Below are positions 1 to 8,714 of a DNA stretch of 64,000 nucleotides, in pieces. The DNA is from Haliscomenobacter sp040403615 (GTDB lineage Bacteria > Bacteroidota > Bacteroidia > Chitinophagales > Saprospiraceae). The DNA lies in contig NZ_JBBAKG010000030.1 of assembly GCF_040403615.1 (NCBI RefSeq), positions 7,997 to 71,996 on the forward strand, read 5' to 3'. The notes beneath the pieces are model-generated. The model did no database searches and was not told where the DNA came from. It saw nothing but the letters and a program-made list of their open reading frames with translations. How positions within the stretch are numbered: the first letter of the stretch is position 1; the number at the start of each line of letters is the position of its first letter. The position numbers were made by a program, and so were the translations under genes.

Positions 1-1
1 C

Positions 2-319
2 TTACAACCTTTTGCAGAAAATGCCATCAAACATGCATTTAAGGACAATACGCCAGGTCAAGAATTGAAAATCTCGGCAACCTCGCTGAATCAAAGGGTC
101 GTGCTTTCGATTGAAGACAATGGAATTGGACGATTGGCCACAGCAAAAAACAGTGAAATGTCCCAACAAAGCTCAGGCGTGGGAATGGGTTTGTGCGCTG
201 ATCGGCTTCAGCTGTTCAACGAACGTTTCAACTTTGTCTCAATAATCAACATAGTTGACCTGGAATATCAGGGTAGCCCAAGTGGTACCCGCGTAGAACT
301 GCATTTTTTAACCCCCTAA
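2..319 (+). CDS. LytS/YehU-type sensor histidine kinase, C-terminal part
   Basis: Only the last 105 residues are present; the gene begins before the window. The frame opens with LQPFAENAIKHAF, the N-box of the LytS/YehU histidine kinases (HATPase_c ATP-binding fold), followed by the G1 box SIEDNGIG and a G2-like stretch SGVGMGLCADRLQLF. The protein ends shortly after GTRVELHF, as usual in this family. It should phosphorylate the LytTR response regulator encoded 11 bases downstream on the same strand, so the two form a two-component pair. Sensor input and membrane segments lie outside the window, so the signal cannot be inferred. Confidence 0.88.
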   Translation, partial: LQPFAENAIKHAFKDNTPGQELKISATSLNQRVVLSIEDNGIGRLATAKNSEMSQQSSGVGMGLCADRLQLFNERFNFVSIINIVDLEYQGSPSGTRVELHFLTP

Positions 320-330
320 AATCTAGCTTT

Positions 331-1062
331 ATGATGATCAAAACCATCCTTGTTGATGACGAACAAGATGAACTTGATGTTTTGGAACGCGATTTATTGA
401 ACCATTGCCCAGATGTGGTCGTTGTCAAAAAATTTCGCTCTGCCATTGAAGCGAAAGCCGCCGTGGCAGAACTTCGACCCGATCTGATCTTTTTGGATAT
501 TGAAATGCCTGAGATAAAAGGCATTGACTTGGCCAAAAGTTTGAAGAACGAAGGGCATTCTTCAGCGATTATTTTCGTAACGGGCTACCCTCAATTTGGC
601 GCGCAGGCTTTTGAAGTAGAAGCCATTGATTTTTTACTTAAACCCGTAGAATCAGACCGCTTGAAACAGGCCATCGAAAAATACCTGGGCCACAACCTGC
701 AAAGCCAAATTGCAGAACTGAATAAAAAAGCACCCACCTTTATTCGCATCTCGAGCCAATCCGGATTTGATCTGTTGAAGATAAAAGACATCAGCTACCT
801 TAAAGCAGATGGCGCCATTACCCGATTTTTCATGGCAGACAATCAAGCTGTTGGTGCAGGAAGAAACTTGGGGATTTTTGAAAAGGCGCTTTCAGGACAA
901 GGGTTTTTCAGAGTCCACAGTGGCTATTTGGTCAACTACCGATTTTTGCATCATTATGACAACCGTGAATCCTGTATCATCCTCAATACCGGGGCCAAAA
1001 TCCCAGTTGCGCAACAACGCTTGCGGGATTTTTTGATTTGGGTTGATTCGTTTACCGTTTAA
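331..1062 (+). CDS. LytTR-family response regulator
   Basis: 243-residue regulator with an N-terminal receiver domain (about residues 4-125) and a C-terminal LytTR DNA-binding domain (about 140-240). The receiver has the acidic pair D9-D10 and phosphoacceptor D56 in FLDIEMP, with K105 in the FLLKPVE motif. The LytTR part shows the family pattern: the ISYLKADGAITRFF strand, FFRVHSGYLVNYRFL, then IPVAQQRLRDF. It follows the partial LytS-type kinase by 11 bases and is surely its partner. Two adjacent ATGs (331 and 334) are possible starts. Targets are unknown; LytTR regulators usually bind paired direct repeats upstream of few genes. Confidence 0.93.
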   Translation: MMIKTILVDDEQDELDVLERDLLNHCPDVVVVKKFRSAIEAKAAVAELRPDLIFLDIEMPEIKGIDLAKSLKNEGHSSAIIFVTGYPQFGAQAFEVEAIDFLLKPVESDRLKQAIEKYLGHNLQSQIAELNKKAPTFIRISSQSGFDLLKIKDISYLKADGAITRFFMADNQAVGAGRNLGIFEKALSGQGFFRVHSGYLVNYRFLHHYDNRESCIILNTGAKIPVAQQRLRDFLIWVDSFTV

Positions 1063-1413
1063 GTTTTTTTGAATTTATATTGTTATTCCTGAATCAACCT
1101 TAGTTGTTAAGAGAAATCTGTCAATCATTTTTTTTGCATCAATTTGCATGTGTACATACTCTACATTTGATACTGTAAAGCATCGCTAACACCTAATCCC
1201 TAAATTCCATACTATTAGGTAAAGCTAGACTACCAGCTTTTGAATCCTTGCATATTATTCCCTTTGTAAAACCAAGCACCTTTCCCACTCGCTGCGGTAA
1301 AGCAATAGAACACTGAAATACACATTCCAATTTTCCTGTTATCGCAGGGCATTTTTTTCTCTTCTTATTCTGACTTCTTATTGTAAGTTTGCAGTCAAAT
1401 CAACTGCACTGCT
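1063..1413. other. intergenic region before riboflavin synthase
   Basis: About 350 AT-rich bases without a convincing gene. There is a TACATTTG box at 1162-1169 and a TAAGTTTG box at 1384-1391, both fitting the Bacteroidota -7 consensus TAnnTTTG. I looked for an FMN riboswitch because a rib gene follows, and saw none of its conserved core. Confidence 0.5.
1384..1391 (+). promoter_or_regulatory. probable -7 box for riboflavin synthase
   Basis: TAAGTTTG matches TAnnTTTG and lies 22 bases before the ATG at 1414, implying a leader of about 16 bases. No clear -33 TTG at the usual 19-21 base spacing is visible, so this is a half-supported call. Confidence 0.4.
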
Positions 1414-2022
1414 ATGTTTACCGGTATCATTGAATCACGTGGAACAGTTCAAAACATCCACCAAGAAGGCAGCAATGTTCATTTCAACATCGCTTCAGAC
1501 ATTTCCTCTGCTTTGAAGATCGATCAAAGCCTTTCTCACAATGGTGTTTGCCTAACCGTAGTAGGAATCAAAGACAATGTGCATACCGTCACTGCGGTAG
1601 AGGAAACCTTGAAGCGCAGTAACCTGGGGCAATGGCAAGTGGGCAGCCTAGTCAATCTGGAACGCGCCATGCTCTCCAATGGACGCCTGGATGGCCACAT
1701 TGTGCAAGGCCACGTGGATGGCACTGCCCACTGCATCAAAGTAGAAGACCGCGACGGCAGTTGGAATTTCCATTTTCAATATACCCCCACTGAAGAGCAT
1801 TTGCTGGTTGACAAAGGTTCTGTTTGCATCAATGGCGTAAGTCTGACCGTAGTCAGTCCAGCGGAAGATCGTTTTTCAGTGGCAATCATTCCCTACACTT
1901 TTGAACACACCACTTTTCAATCCCTGCAGGAAGGCGATTTGGTCAATTTGGAGTTTGATGTAATTGGAAAATACATCGCCCAGTACGCCAAATTGTATTT
2001 CAAACCTACACTTGTACCCTAA
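1414..2022 (+). CDS. ribE: riboflavin synthase, alpha chain
   Basis: Catalyses the dismutation of two 6,7-dimethyl-8-ribityllumazine molecules to riboflavin, the last step of vitamin B2 synthesis, in the cytoplasm. The 202 residues show the two tandem lumazine-binding repeats of the family: the first begins MFTGIIESRGTV, the second near residue 95 with GHIVQGHVDGTA. Both carry the GVCLTV/GVSLTV signature (residues 45-50 and about 140-145). Length is normal. It stands alone: other rib genes are not nearby. Its 3' end overlaps the convergent lactonase-like gene by 17 bases. Confidence 0.96.
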   Translation: MFTGIIESRGTVQNIHQEGSNVHFNIASDISSALKIDQSLSHNGVCLTVVGIKDNVHTVTAVEETLKRSNLGQWQVGSLVNLERAMLSNGRLDGHIVQGHVDGTAHCIKVEDRDGSWNFHFQYTPTEEHLLVDKGSVCINGVSLTVVSPAEDRFSVAIIPYTFEHTTFQSLQEGDLVNLEFDVIGKYIAQYAKLYFKPTLVP

Positions 2023-3709
2023 TCGACGCAGGAGCAAGCTCAATGTTTAAGCCTTCAAAAGTTAGTTTTTGAATCTTACTGCTGAAATTGACCCAATAAG
2101 CCAATTGCTCACCCTTGGCATTTTCGAGTAACAAAAGCTCCACCTCCAATGGCGAATTGGAATGGGTATCCAGGGTTTTGACCGGTTGAAACTTAGCAAT
2201 TTGTTGCAAATGCTCCAGCAAAGGCGTTTGCGAAAGATCCTCAGGAAACAATCCTTTTTCCCCAATCGCTTCAAAATAGGTCAAACCTGTACAAGGTGCC
2301 AGGTATTTCAAACTGATCAGCATCCAGGCTGCGGCAAAAGAACTGTGCTGTCGTGGATCAATCCCACCAGCAGGATCAGGCGTGTGTCGTGGCCGCAATG
2401 AAATGGGAGAAACACAAAGGGGTTTGCCTGCGGCAAAACTTTGGGCAGTCAAAACCACCTCGCGCTGGGTCTTCAGGTTTTCAATCATCGTGCGGGTATC
2501 CACCGCATGGACTTGTGGATTGATCGAAAATTGTAAAAAGTCAAACTGCGTAGTCGCGGGGCGATTGCGGTTCAACGCGGTAAAAAATCCATCGGTACCG
2601 AAACCTACTGACAATTGTGGAAACTTGGATTTGATGCTTGAATAAATGGTTTCCATTAAATCAACTTCAGGCACTTTTTCTACTGCTGAGAGCACACAAA
2701 CCTGATGGAACACATCAATTTGAGTAGAGAGTGCATCTGCCAATTTGATCCCGTCTACTTTTTGGGTAAAAAAAGCCGATAGCGCTATTTTTTTGTTTAG
2801 TGCTTTAGCTTGAGCAACAGCCTTATCCAAATCCGTTTGCCAGGTCTCCTGATCAAGGTGCAACGACACACTGAAGTAGTCGAATGGCAATGCTTGAAAT
2901 TGCGCCAACAGCTCCGGTGAAATTGTTTCTTGGACAATTCCAGTGCCCAAAGCTGGAAAAGGGAAAGCTGATCCGGTTAGGCTGATCGCCACTTCATTTT
3001 GGGAAGCAGGATCAATAGCCCCCGATGATACGCTCCATTGCAAATTTAACTTTTGGTAAAGCTTTTCCCCTGCATGAATCTCCACCGGATAGGGAACTGA
3101 CAAAGGGGTGCTGTAGGTTTTATAGGAATTATCCGTCCAGTTGCGCTGGTCTTCGGTTTCAAAAACATCCCCTTCAAAATCCAGTTGAATGTCAATCCCT
3201 TCTGCCGAGCTCCAGGCCATGCTTTGAATGTCAAAAAAAGGCTGATGTGGACTAATCAATTCAGGAAAAATCGATTGGGTCTTGCTTTGGTCGGGGTGAG
3301 TAATCCAGACTGGCTTGCCAGTACAAGGCTCAATTGGGTGCAACACACACAACCCAATGCGGTTGCGCCAAAAAGTACTCAGGGCTTCGCCATGCATTTC
3401 TACACTCAGGCTTCCATTGGCATCGCCAGCGATTCGATAGGTTGCCTGGTAATCGACCTCATTCAGTTGATAATGAGCCGTATATTCGATAGAAAAAGAA
3501 TCTGCCTCAATGGTTATCTTTTCTTTTGTGATCAGGGCAGGAGCGGTTTCCCAGTTTCGATCCCGGATTGCGGGATAAATCATGCGCAAAACTTCGGTGT
3601 CACCAATACGGAGGTAACGGAGTTTCCCTGCTTCGTAGGCGCCCGTTAATTGGCCTGCCCGAAATGGAATCAGTGTAGGAAGTTCGGAATTGGTACCAAA
3701 GTAGCCCAT
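2006..3709 (-). CDS. D-apionate lactonase-like protein (ApnL family)
   Basis: 567 residues without a signal peptide, so probably cytoplasmic. I recognise the family from its N-terminal beta-rich part: LRYLRIGDTEVLRMIYPAIR, WRNRIGLCVLHPIEPC, ISPHQPFFDIQ and FEGDVFETEDQRNWTDNSYK, followed by a TIM-barrel-like middle and a small C-terminal beta domain. These resemble D-apionate lactonases, which open D-apionolactone to D-apionate in apiose catabolism. The start codon overlaps the stop of the upstream GH140 gene by one base (TAATG), so the two are translationally coupled. That context supports an apiose role; the family name rests on recall of the pattern, and other lactonase substrates are possible. 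The other apiose pathway enzymes are not adjacent. Confidence 0.7.
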   Translation of the reverse strand: MGYFGTNSELPTLIPFRAGQLTGAYEAGKLRYLRIGDTEVLRMIYPAIRDRNWETAPALITKEKITIEADSFSIEYTAHYQLNEVDYQATYRIAGDANGSLSVEMHGEALSTFWRNRIGLCVLHPIEPCTGKPVWITHPDQSKTQSIFPELISPHQPFFDIQSMAWSSAEGIDIQLDFEGDVFETEDQRNWTDNSYKTYSTPLSVPYPVEIHAGEKLYQKLNLQWSVSSGAIDPASQNEVAISLTGSAFPFPALGTGIVQETISPELLAQFQALPFDYFSVSLHLDQETWQTDLDKAVAQAKALNKKIALSAFFTQKVDGIKLADALSTQIDVFHQVCVLSAVEKVPEVDLMETIYSSIKSKFPQLSVGFGTDGFFTALNRNRPATTQFDFLQFSINPQVHAVDTRTMIENLKTQREVVLTAQSFAAGKPLCVSPISLRPRHTPDPAGGIDPRQHSSFAAAWMLISLKYLAPCTGLTYFEAIGEKGLFPEDLSQTPLLEHLQQIAKFQPVKTLDTHSNSPLEVELLLLENAKGEQLAYWVNFSSKIQKLTFEGLNIELAPASIRVQV

Positions 3710-5085
3710 TATTGTTGGTTGGGAGTTTTATAAGCTTTGCTGCTGTCGTCCAGGATCAGTACCCAGTCTTGGCCATAGCCATTGCTGGGTGGGGTAAAGT
3801 TCTTTTGGCCAACATTGGGCACAAGCTCTCCTTTCTTAGCCTCGCCGTTGCGCGGATTGTACCAGGTTGCGGCCACAGTCTTGCCCGTAATCTTGGCCAT
3901 ATTGAGGGTGAACGGGCGGCCTTCTGAAGAATAAACCATCAGGTAATCCTTGCCACGGGTAGCCTGAATCCGGTCGTGCTCCGCACGCGCATTGGTCAAC
4001 AAGCTTTGATCGGGAATACGCTCCAACATGGGGCGCGACTCCATCAGGCGACGCAAAAATTTCATTTGATTGCCTCCTGGCAAATCCAGCGCTTCTCGCC
4101 AGGTCAGATGTGGTCCATTGATGGGCTCCCGGGTTTTATCGTACATCTGCCAGATGTCGTGGCAACCATAAGTGTGGCCACAAGCGCCAGCAAATACATC
4201 CAGGTAAGCATGCTTGCGTACATCAAACGCGCTGGAAGTACCCAGGTCTTTGGCGTTGAAACAGACTGGGTGGTCTTCGTAAAGGGTTTCACCATCCAAC
4301 ACGGGTTTGATGGGCGTTTTTTTGTAGGCGACCTGGATGCGGTCCCAGACGTTATTTTCGCGGCAATGCCCGGTCTGAAACATGTTGAAATCCAGCCAGG
4401 CATCATGGTGAAACCACTTGGCCGAACCTGCATCCGCCAAATCATTGGGCTGTGGATGAAAGGTAATCAAGGCCCGGTCGGCGCCACCTACCGCTTCGGT
4501 GATTCCAGCTGCCATCGCTCGCCAAATTGCCACATCTTGATCGTTGCGGGGATTGCGGTCGCCACCCAAAATCCAGACAATGTTTTTGCGGTCTTTGTAC
4601 CGTGCTCCAATCCACTTTCCGTAGGCCTTTGCGTTTTCTGGGTTAAAAATTTCTGGACCCACACCCCAACGATCTTTGAATACTTTATCCCCCCAGGTGG
4701 GCAGTAAACCAATGCACAACCCTAATTCAGCAGCTTTGTCAATGACAAAATCGACATGTTTGAAATAGGCTTCATTGGGGGTGCTTGGGTCGTTGTTCAA
4801 GAGGGGTTTGTCACCGTAAGGGTTGGGTGTATTTAGCCCATCCAATTCGGCTAAGGCTACAGCCTGAATGACGGTAAAACCATTGTCAGCCCTGTTTTTG
4901 AGGTACAGGGTAGCTTCTTCCCGATTCAGGCGGTGAAACAATTCCCAGGCAGTATCGCCCAACCAAAAAAAAGCCGATCCGTCAGCTTTGACGAGGTAGC
5001 GCTGGTTGGGGCTGACTTTGAGGGGGCCTTGGGCGAAGGTGGGCAGGCAAAAGAGTATTGCGATGATGAGGGTAGCCAATTTCAT
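3709..5085 (-). CDS. GH140-type apiosidase-like glycoside hydrolase
   Basis: 458 residues, starting at the ATG at 5085, which gives a clean signal peptide (cleavage after about residue 19, PTFAQ); the frame extends upstream but that part is not signal-like. The catalytic domain (DUF4038/apiosidase-like, about residues 25-350) has LVKADGSAFFWLGDTAWELF, the WILGGDRNP motif with D176 and the VLDGE motif with E266, the likely acid/base and nucleophile pair by analogy with the family. The C-terminal 90 residues match the small 'putative collagen-binding' domain usually paired with it (YLMVYSSEGRPF, AATWYNPRNGE). GH140 members release apiose from pectic rhamnogalacturonan II side chains. The product is probably periplasmic. 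It is coupled to the lactonase-like gene. Confidence 0.85.
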   Translation of the reverse strand: MKLATLIIAILFCLPTFAQGPLKVSPNQRYLVKADGSAFFWLGDTAWELFHRLNREEATLYLKNRADNGFTVIQAVALAELDGLNTPNPYGDKPLLNNDPSTPNEAYFKHVDFVIDKAAELGLCIGLLPTWGDKVFKDRWGVGPEIFNPENAKAYGKWIGARYKDRKNIVWILGGDRNPRNDQDVAIWRAMAAGITEAVGGADRALITFHPQPNDLADAGSAKWFHHDAWLDFNMFQTGHCRENNVWDRIQVAYKKTPIKPVLDGETLYEDHPVCFNAKDLGTSSAFDVRKHAYLDVFAGACGHTYGCHDIWQMYDKTREPINGPHLTWREALDLPGGNQMKFLRRLMESRPMLERIPDQSLLTNARAEHDRIQATRGKDYLMVYSSEGRPFTLNMAKITGKTVAATWYNPRNGEAKKGELVPNVGQKNFTPPSNGYGQDWVLILDDSSKAYKTPNQQ

Positions 5086-5127
5086 TTTGCTATTTTTAGG
5101 CAATAAATTAAGCATTACTTTAAAAAC

Positions 5128-5165
5128 AAAAGAGGCTAAACCCTGCAACAGATTCAGCCTCTTTT
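5128..5165 (-). terminator. rho-independent terminator after the bacilliredoxin gene
   Basis: A 10-bp perfect stem AAAAGAGGCT / AGCCTCTTTT with an 18-base loop, followed on the minus strand by GTTTTTA. It separates the bacilliredoxin transcript from the GH140 gene 43 bases on, so that pair needs its own promoter. Confidence 0.8.
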
Positions 5166-5200
5166 TAGTATTCAAAGACTTATAGCGTTTAGCACAAGTC

Positions 5201-5614
5201 TTAGCAATACCGCTCAAAAGCCATTTGCAAATTCGCTGCAATGATCTCAGCTGAACGGCCTTCGATGTGGTGTCTTTCCAGGAAATGCACCAATTTACCA
5301 TCCTTAAACAGCGCAATAGCTGGTGAAGAAGGAGGGTAAGGCAGCATGTATTCGCGTGCTTTGGCAGTGGCAGCCTGGTCAACGCCCGCAAAAACAGTTA
5401 CCAGGTTGTCTGGTTTTTTGTCCCCTTGCAATGCCATTTTCGCACCTGGGCGGGCATTGGCAGCTGCACAGCCGCATACGGAATTGACCACTACCATCGT
5501 GGTACCACTAGCTTGATCCAATTCTTCACTCACTTGTTCGGGAGTGGATAAGCCTTTGAATCCAAAGGCAGTCAGTTCCTGAGACATTGGCGCTACAATC
5601 TCGAGTGGATACAT
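5201..5614 (-). CDS. BrxA/BrxB-family bacilliredoxin
   Basis: 137 residues of the YphP/YqiW (DUF1094) thioredoxin-fold family, which remove low-molecular-weight thiols (bacillithiol) from oxidised proteins. The signature VVVNSVCGCAAANARPG is present with C47 and C49 forming the family's CGC active site, and the C-terminal PPSSPAIALFKDGKLVHFLERH strand matches the cis-proline side of the fold. Cytoplasmic. It stands as a single gene with a strong terminator behind it. The start at 5614 gives a normal N-terminus (MYPLEIVAPM). Confidence 0.92.
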   Translation of the reverse strand: MYPLEIVAPMSQELTAFGFKGLSTPEQVSEELDQASGTTMVVVNSVCGCAAANARPGAKMALQGDKKPDNLVTVFAGVDQAATAKAREYMLPYPPSSPAIALFKDGKLVHFLERHHIEGRSAEIIAANLQMAFERYC

Positions 5615-5755
5615 ATCGTGTTGCTTAAGTTTTGTTTAATACATTAATCAATCTCGCTGCAAAGATAATGCTTTGTGCGATTTTGATTAAATACATTCCA
5701 AAGAAAGCTTTGGTTCATTCAAAAGCGGCAAAATAGCGCATCCAAACAAAGAAAC

Positions 5756-7081
5756 TCAGACAAAGTTAACCAAATCTCCTTGTGCTACATTTCCGTATTC
5801 GACCAGGGAAACAACCTGATCGAGGTTATCTACAACAGAGATTGTTCCTCCATGGTTGCCCAATACCATTGCGCCATCATGAGCATATCGTAGGATGATT
5901 TTTTTGGATTGGCCAGCATCCAGGTCACCTTTGATTCTTTCTGGGCGCCCCATTCTATCTTTTAATGACCAACCACTTAAACCAATCGGCTGGTTGGTGG
6001 TATTTTTTATGATGACGTATTCACGGCCTTCGTCGTCTCCTTTGGGGTTGATCAACGCTGAAGCAATGACAACTCTACCATCATTTTTACTCGTATTCGT
6101 TTCTACCGGTATGATGATGACCTGATCACCACCAGGAGAATCGGCACCACCCAGGTATTTTGGAAAAAAAGAGCGGATGTATTTGCCTCTGGACCCACGT
6201 TCGTCAATATTCCGGTATAAAACCAGGCTAAAGGGATAGCCCTTCAAAGTAAAAGGCTTTTCATCGTTAGAGGACATCATGCCTTTTTTGTTTTCAAAAA
6301 ACGCAACTGTACCCATGGCCATTTCACACTCGGGACTTGAACCGATGAAAAAGCCACCTTTGCTCTTGAACAATTGAGCAATTGGATTCCCTCGGAGGTC
6401 TTTGTAATCCCAGATCATGCGCAAGGTAACCACGTAGGGGTTTTCGGGGCCCTGATTGTATTTGAGGTCATAATAATGGCCTAAAAAATTGACCCTTTGG
6501 CTTTTTTCGTCAAAAAAAAACTTTACCCAATTGTGGTAGCCCGATACCTCGCCTTTGTTGTTTCCGGCATTATTTCTTGCATCATATTGGCCTTCACCCA
6601 CAAAAACGTGTTCGAAGCCAGTGCAGTAACGGGTGGATTTGCCTTGGTAATGGTTGGTGTAAATGGTAAACCACATTTCCATCAATTGTGCTTTGAAATC
6701 GGCATCGCTAAACCTGAAACCCAAAGTCTCGATGTAATCCCGTGCAACTTTAATGGGTTTAGTGGGCAAAATAGCGTCTAGAAATGCATTAATTTCTACC
6801 TTCTCTGTTGGAGTGGTGGTTTCTTCTACCCGATAATTGACAATGTAATTGTCGAGCAAACTAATGAACCTTTGATAAGTAGGTAGAGCGGTAAATTTAG
6901 CTTGATTTACCAGGTGAAAGAGTGGTCGGGTGGCAAGATCAGTTCCCCTTCTGCTTGCAGCTTCGACCTGTTCGTCAATCAGGATGTCGGCATTGGGGTT
7001 TTCAAATGTGCCGTCCTTTTTACGCTTAGAGATGGACATGCGGTTTTCATCCGCTTCCCAGATTTTTTCATAAATATTCAT
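5756..7081 (-). CDS. EndoU-like endoribonuclease with C-terminal lamin-tail domain
   Basis: 441 residues from the ATG at 7081 (a TTG lies 27 bases upstream but looks less likely). Residues about 1-310 align by motif with animal XendoU/ENDOU poly(U)-specific endoribonucleases: GFEHVFVGE (H158), SGYHNWVKFF (H183), then FIGSSPECEMAM preceded by K239, YPFSLVLYRN and GKYIRSFFP. H158, H183 and K239 correspond to the catalytic His-His-Lys triad. Residues about 325-441 form a lamin-tail domain (EYVIIKNTTNQPIGLSGWSL, then LDAGQSKKIIL). No signal peptide or membrane segment is visible. It follows the glycan operon by 130 bases. Substrate and role are unknown; RNA processing or an antagonistic effector are both possible. 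No immunity-like gene lies next to it. Confidence 0.85.
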   Translation of the reverse strand: MNIYEKIWEADENRMSISKRKKDGTFENPNADILIDEQVEAASRRGTDLATRPLFHLVNQAKFTALPTYQRFISLLDNYIVNYRVEETTTPTEKVEINAFLDAILPTKPIKVARDYIETLGFRFSDADFKAQLMEMWFTIYTNHYQGKSTRYCTGFEHVFVGEGQYDARNNAGNNKGEVSGYHNWVKFFFDEKSQRVNFLGHYYDLKYNQGPENPYVVTLRMIWDYKDLRGNPIAQLFKSKGGFFIGSSPECEMAMGTVAFFENKKGMMSSNDEKPFTLKGYPFSLVLYRNIDERGSRGKYIRSFFPKYLGGADSPGGDQVIIIPVETNTSKNDGRVVIASALINPKGDDEGREYVIIKNTTNQPIGLSGWSLKDRMGRPERIKGDLDAGQSKKIILRYAHDGAMVLGNHGGTISVVDNLDQVVSLVEYGNVAQGDLVNFV

Positions 7082-7211
7082 TACTGTGTGGTTTAGTTTG
7101 GGTGTCAATTAAGTTTCCACCCTTTTTGTTTTTATAAAAGTGAGGCAATATACAATAGCCTGATTAATAAGTCAAGTAGGACTTACAGCGGGAAACAAAA
7201 AAAAAGTAAAA

Positions 7212-8714
7212 TTATTTGCCTTTCCCCTGAAGCAACACCAATACAGTATAAAAAAGGATTTTAAAATCAAGCGAAAGGGACATGTTTTCGATGTACAGCA
7301 AATCGAATTTTAACCGCTGGATCATTTGGTCTACGTTGGAGGCGTAACCGTATTTTACTTGTCCCCAGGAAGTAATGCCGGGGCGAACTTTCAACAAGTG
7401 CCGGTAATGGGGTGCACGAGGTACAATTTGATCAATGTAAAACTGGCGCTCAGGGCGTGGCCCTACCAAGGACATTTCTCCCCGCAATACATTCCAAAAC
7501 TGCGGCAATTCATCCATGCGGTATTTGCGCATGATGGCACCCCAGGAGGTTACCCGACTGTCTCCATCTTTAGACAATTGTGGGCCCTGGTTTTCCGCAT
7601 CGGTGAACATGGAACGGAACTTGAAGATAAAGAAAGGCTTGCCGTTGAGGCCAACCCTTTCCTGCATGTAAAAAATGGGGCCTTGAGATGACATCCTTAC
7701 CCGCATGGCAATGTAGGCATACAGCGGTGCAAAAGTTAGTAAAAACAAGGAAGAAGCCACCAAATCGATGCCCCGCTTGATGAGTACCTGCCAATTGGCC
7801 AACAAGTCCTGGCGGATTTGAATCAAAACAGCGCCGTAAATGTGGTTCATTTTTACCGTTCCCAGCATGATGTCATACATATCCGGAATGATATTGACTT
7901 GCACAGGCGGTGTAAATTCAAATAAGGTATTGAGAATTTCGCGGATGCGGTTGTGCTCACTGGTTTCGATAGCGATGATCACCTCTTCAACGTTGCAGTC
8001 TCTTACGACTGTTGGAATGGTTGACAGTTGTCCCAATTTGGGCAAATATTGATTCAAAAGATTTTGACTCTTGCCATTGGTATCGATGAAGCCCAAAAAA
8101 TTGTAACCCAGGCTCTTTTTGCGGCTTTTCATGTCCTGAAACAATTCCAGCGCACTGGCGTTCCCTCCAATCAACAGGGTGTTGAAACTCACTTTCCCCG
8201 CTTTCAAGCGTTTACTGGCCTGAGTGAGCAAAATCATACGCACCGTTGCCGTAATCAAAAAATGCAAGGCAAAAAGGGTAACAAAAGAAAGGTAGTAGGT
8301 TTTATAGCTGAGGATAACATCATCGAGAATAACCGCGAAAAATAAAAACAGGGCGCCAAAAAAACTCAGGAAGAAAGTACGCGCCAAAGTAGATAGGCGC
8401 GAAAGCCGGTAAATGTCTTTGTACTGGTCAAAAACAGAATAGAAAAGTATCCATCCAACCGGAATCATTGCGATGCCGTACCAAAAATTCTGATCAGCCA
8501 ACACATCTTTAGGGAAGGAGCCACTTTCAACCACTATTTTGCGGTAGCAAAAAAAACTGGCCCAAGCCAGCATAGCAGAAAGAAAATCTGCAAATTTATA
8601 CAAAAGCGTATGCCACTTACGCGTGCGCGTAACCTTGAAATAATCGATGTTAGAAGTGGACGAGCTTGATGTTGTCCAGGTTAATTCTCGCGTTGGATCG
8701 TAAGATTGTACCAT
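7212..8714 (-). CDS. exopolysaccharide polyprenyl glycosylphosphotransferase (WcaJ/WbaP type)
   Basis: 500 residues. The N-terminal part holds about four transmembrane helices (residues 38-165), then a CoA-binding-like Rossmann segment (about 175-290, TLLIGGNASALELFQDM), a further helix (about 308-328) and the C-terminal bacterial sugar transferase domain with KRGIDLVASSLF, FKFRSMFTDAE, KYRMDELPQFWNVLRGEMSLVGPRPE and RPGITSWGQ. It transfers a sugar-1-phosphate to undecaprenyl phosphate at the inner membrane, the first step of capsule or exopolysaccharide repeat-unit assembly. Its only plausible start (ATG 8714) lies 65 bases inside the preceding lipoprotein gene, so translation is probably coupled. 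Confidence 0.92.
   Translation of the reverse strand: MVQSYDPTRELTWTTSSSSTSNIDYFKVTRTRKWHTLLYKFADFLSAMLAWASFFCYRKIVVESGSFPKDVLADQNFWYGIAMIPVGWILFYSVFDQYKDIYRLSRLSTLARTFFLSFFGALFLFFAVILDDVILSYKTYYLSFVTLFALHFLITATVRMILLTQASKRLKAGKVSFNTLLIGGNASALELFQDMKSRKKSLGYNFLGFIDTNGKSQNLLNQYLPKLGQLSTIPTVVRDCNVEEVIIAIETSEHNRIREILNTLFEFTPPVQVNIIPDMYDIMLGTVKMNHIYGAVLIQIRQDLLANWQVLIKRGIDLVASSLFLLTFAPLYAYIAMRVRMSSQGPIFYMQERVGLNGKPFFIFKFRSMFTDAENQGPQLSKDGDSRVTSWGAIMRKYRMDELPQFWNVLRGEMSLVGPRPERQFYIDQIVPRAPHYRHLLKVRPGITSWGQVKYGYASNVDQMIQRLKFDLLYIENMSLSLDFKILFYTVLVLLQGKGK

Noticed and set aside
1063..1413. FMN riboswitch before riboflavin synthase
   Set aside because: The conserved RFN helices and AGGG-type core are not present.
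3976..4707. 243-codon plus-strand open frame
   Set aside because: Antisense to the GH140 gene with its catalytic motifs.
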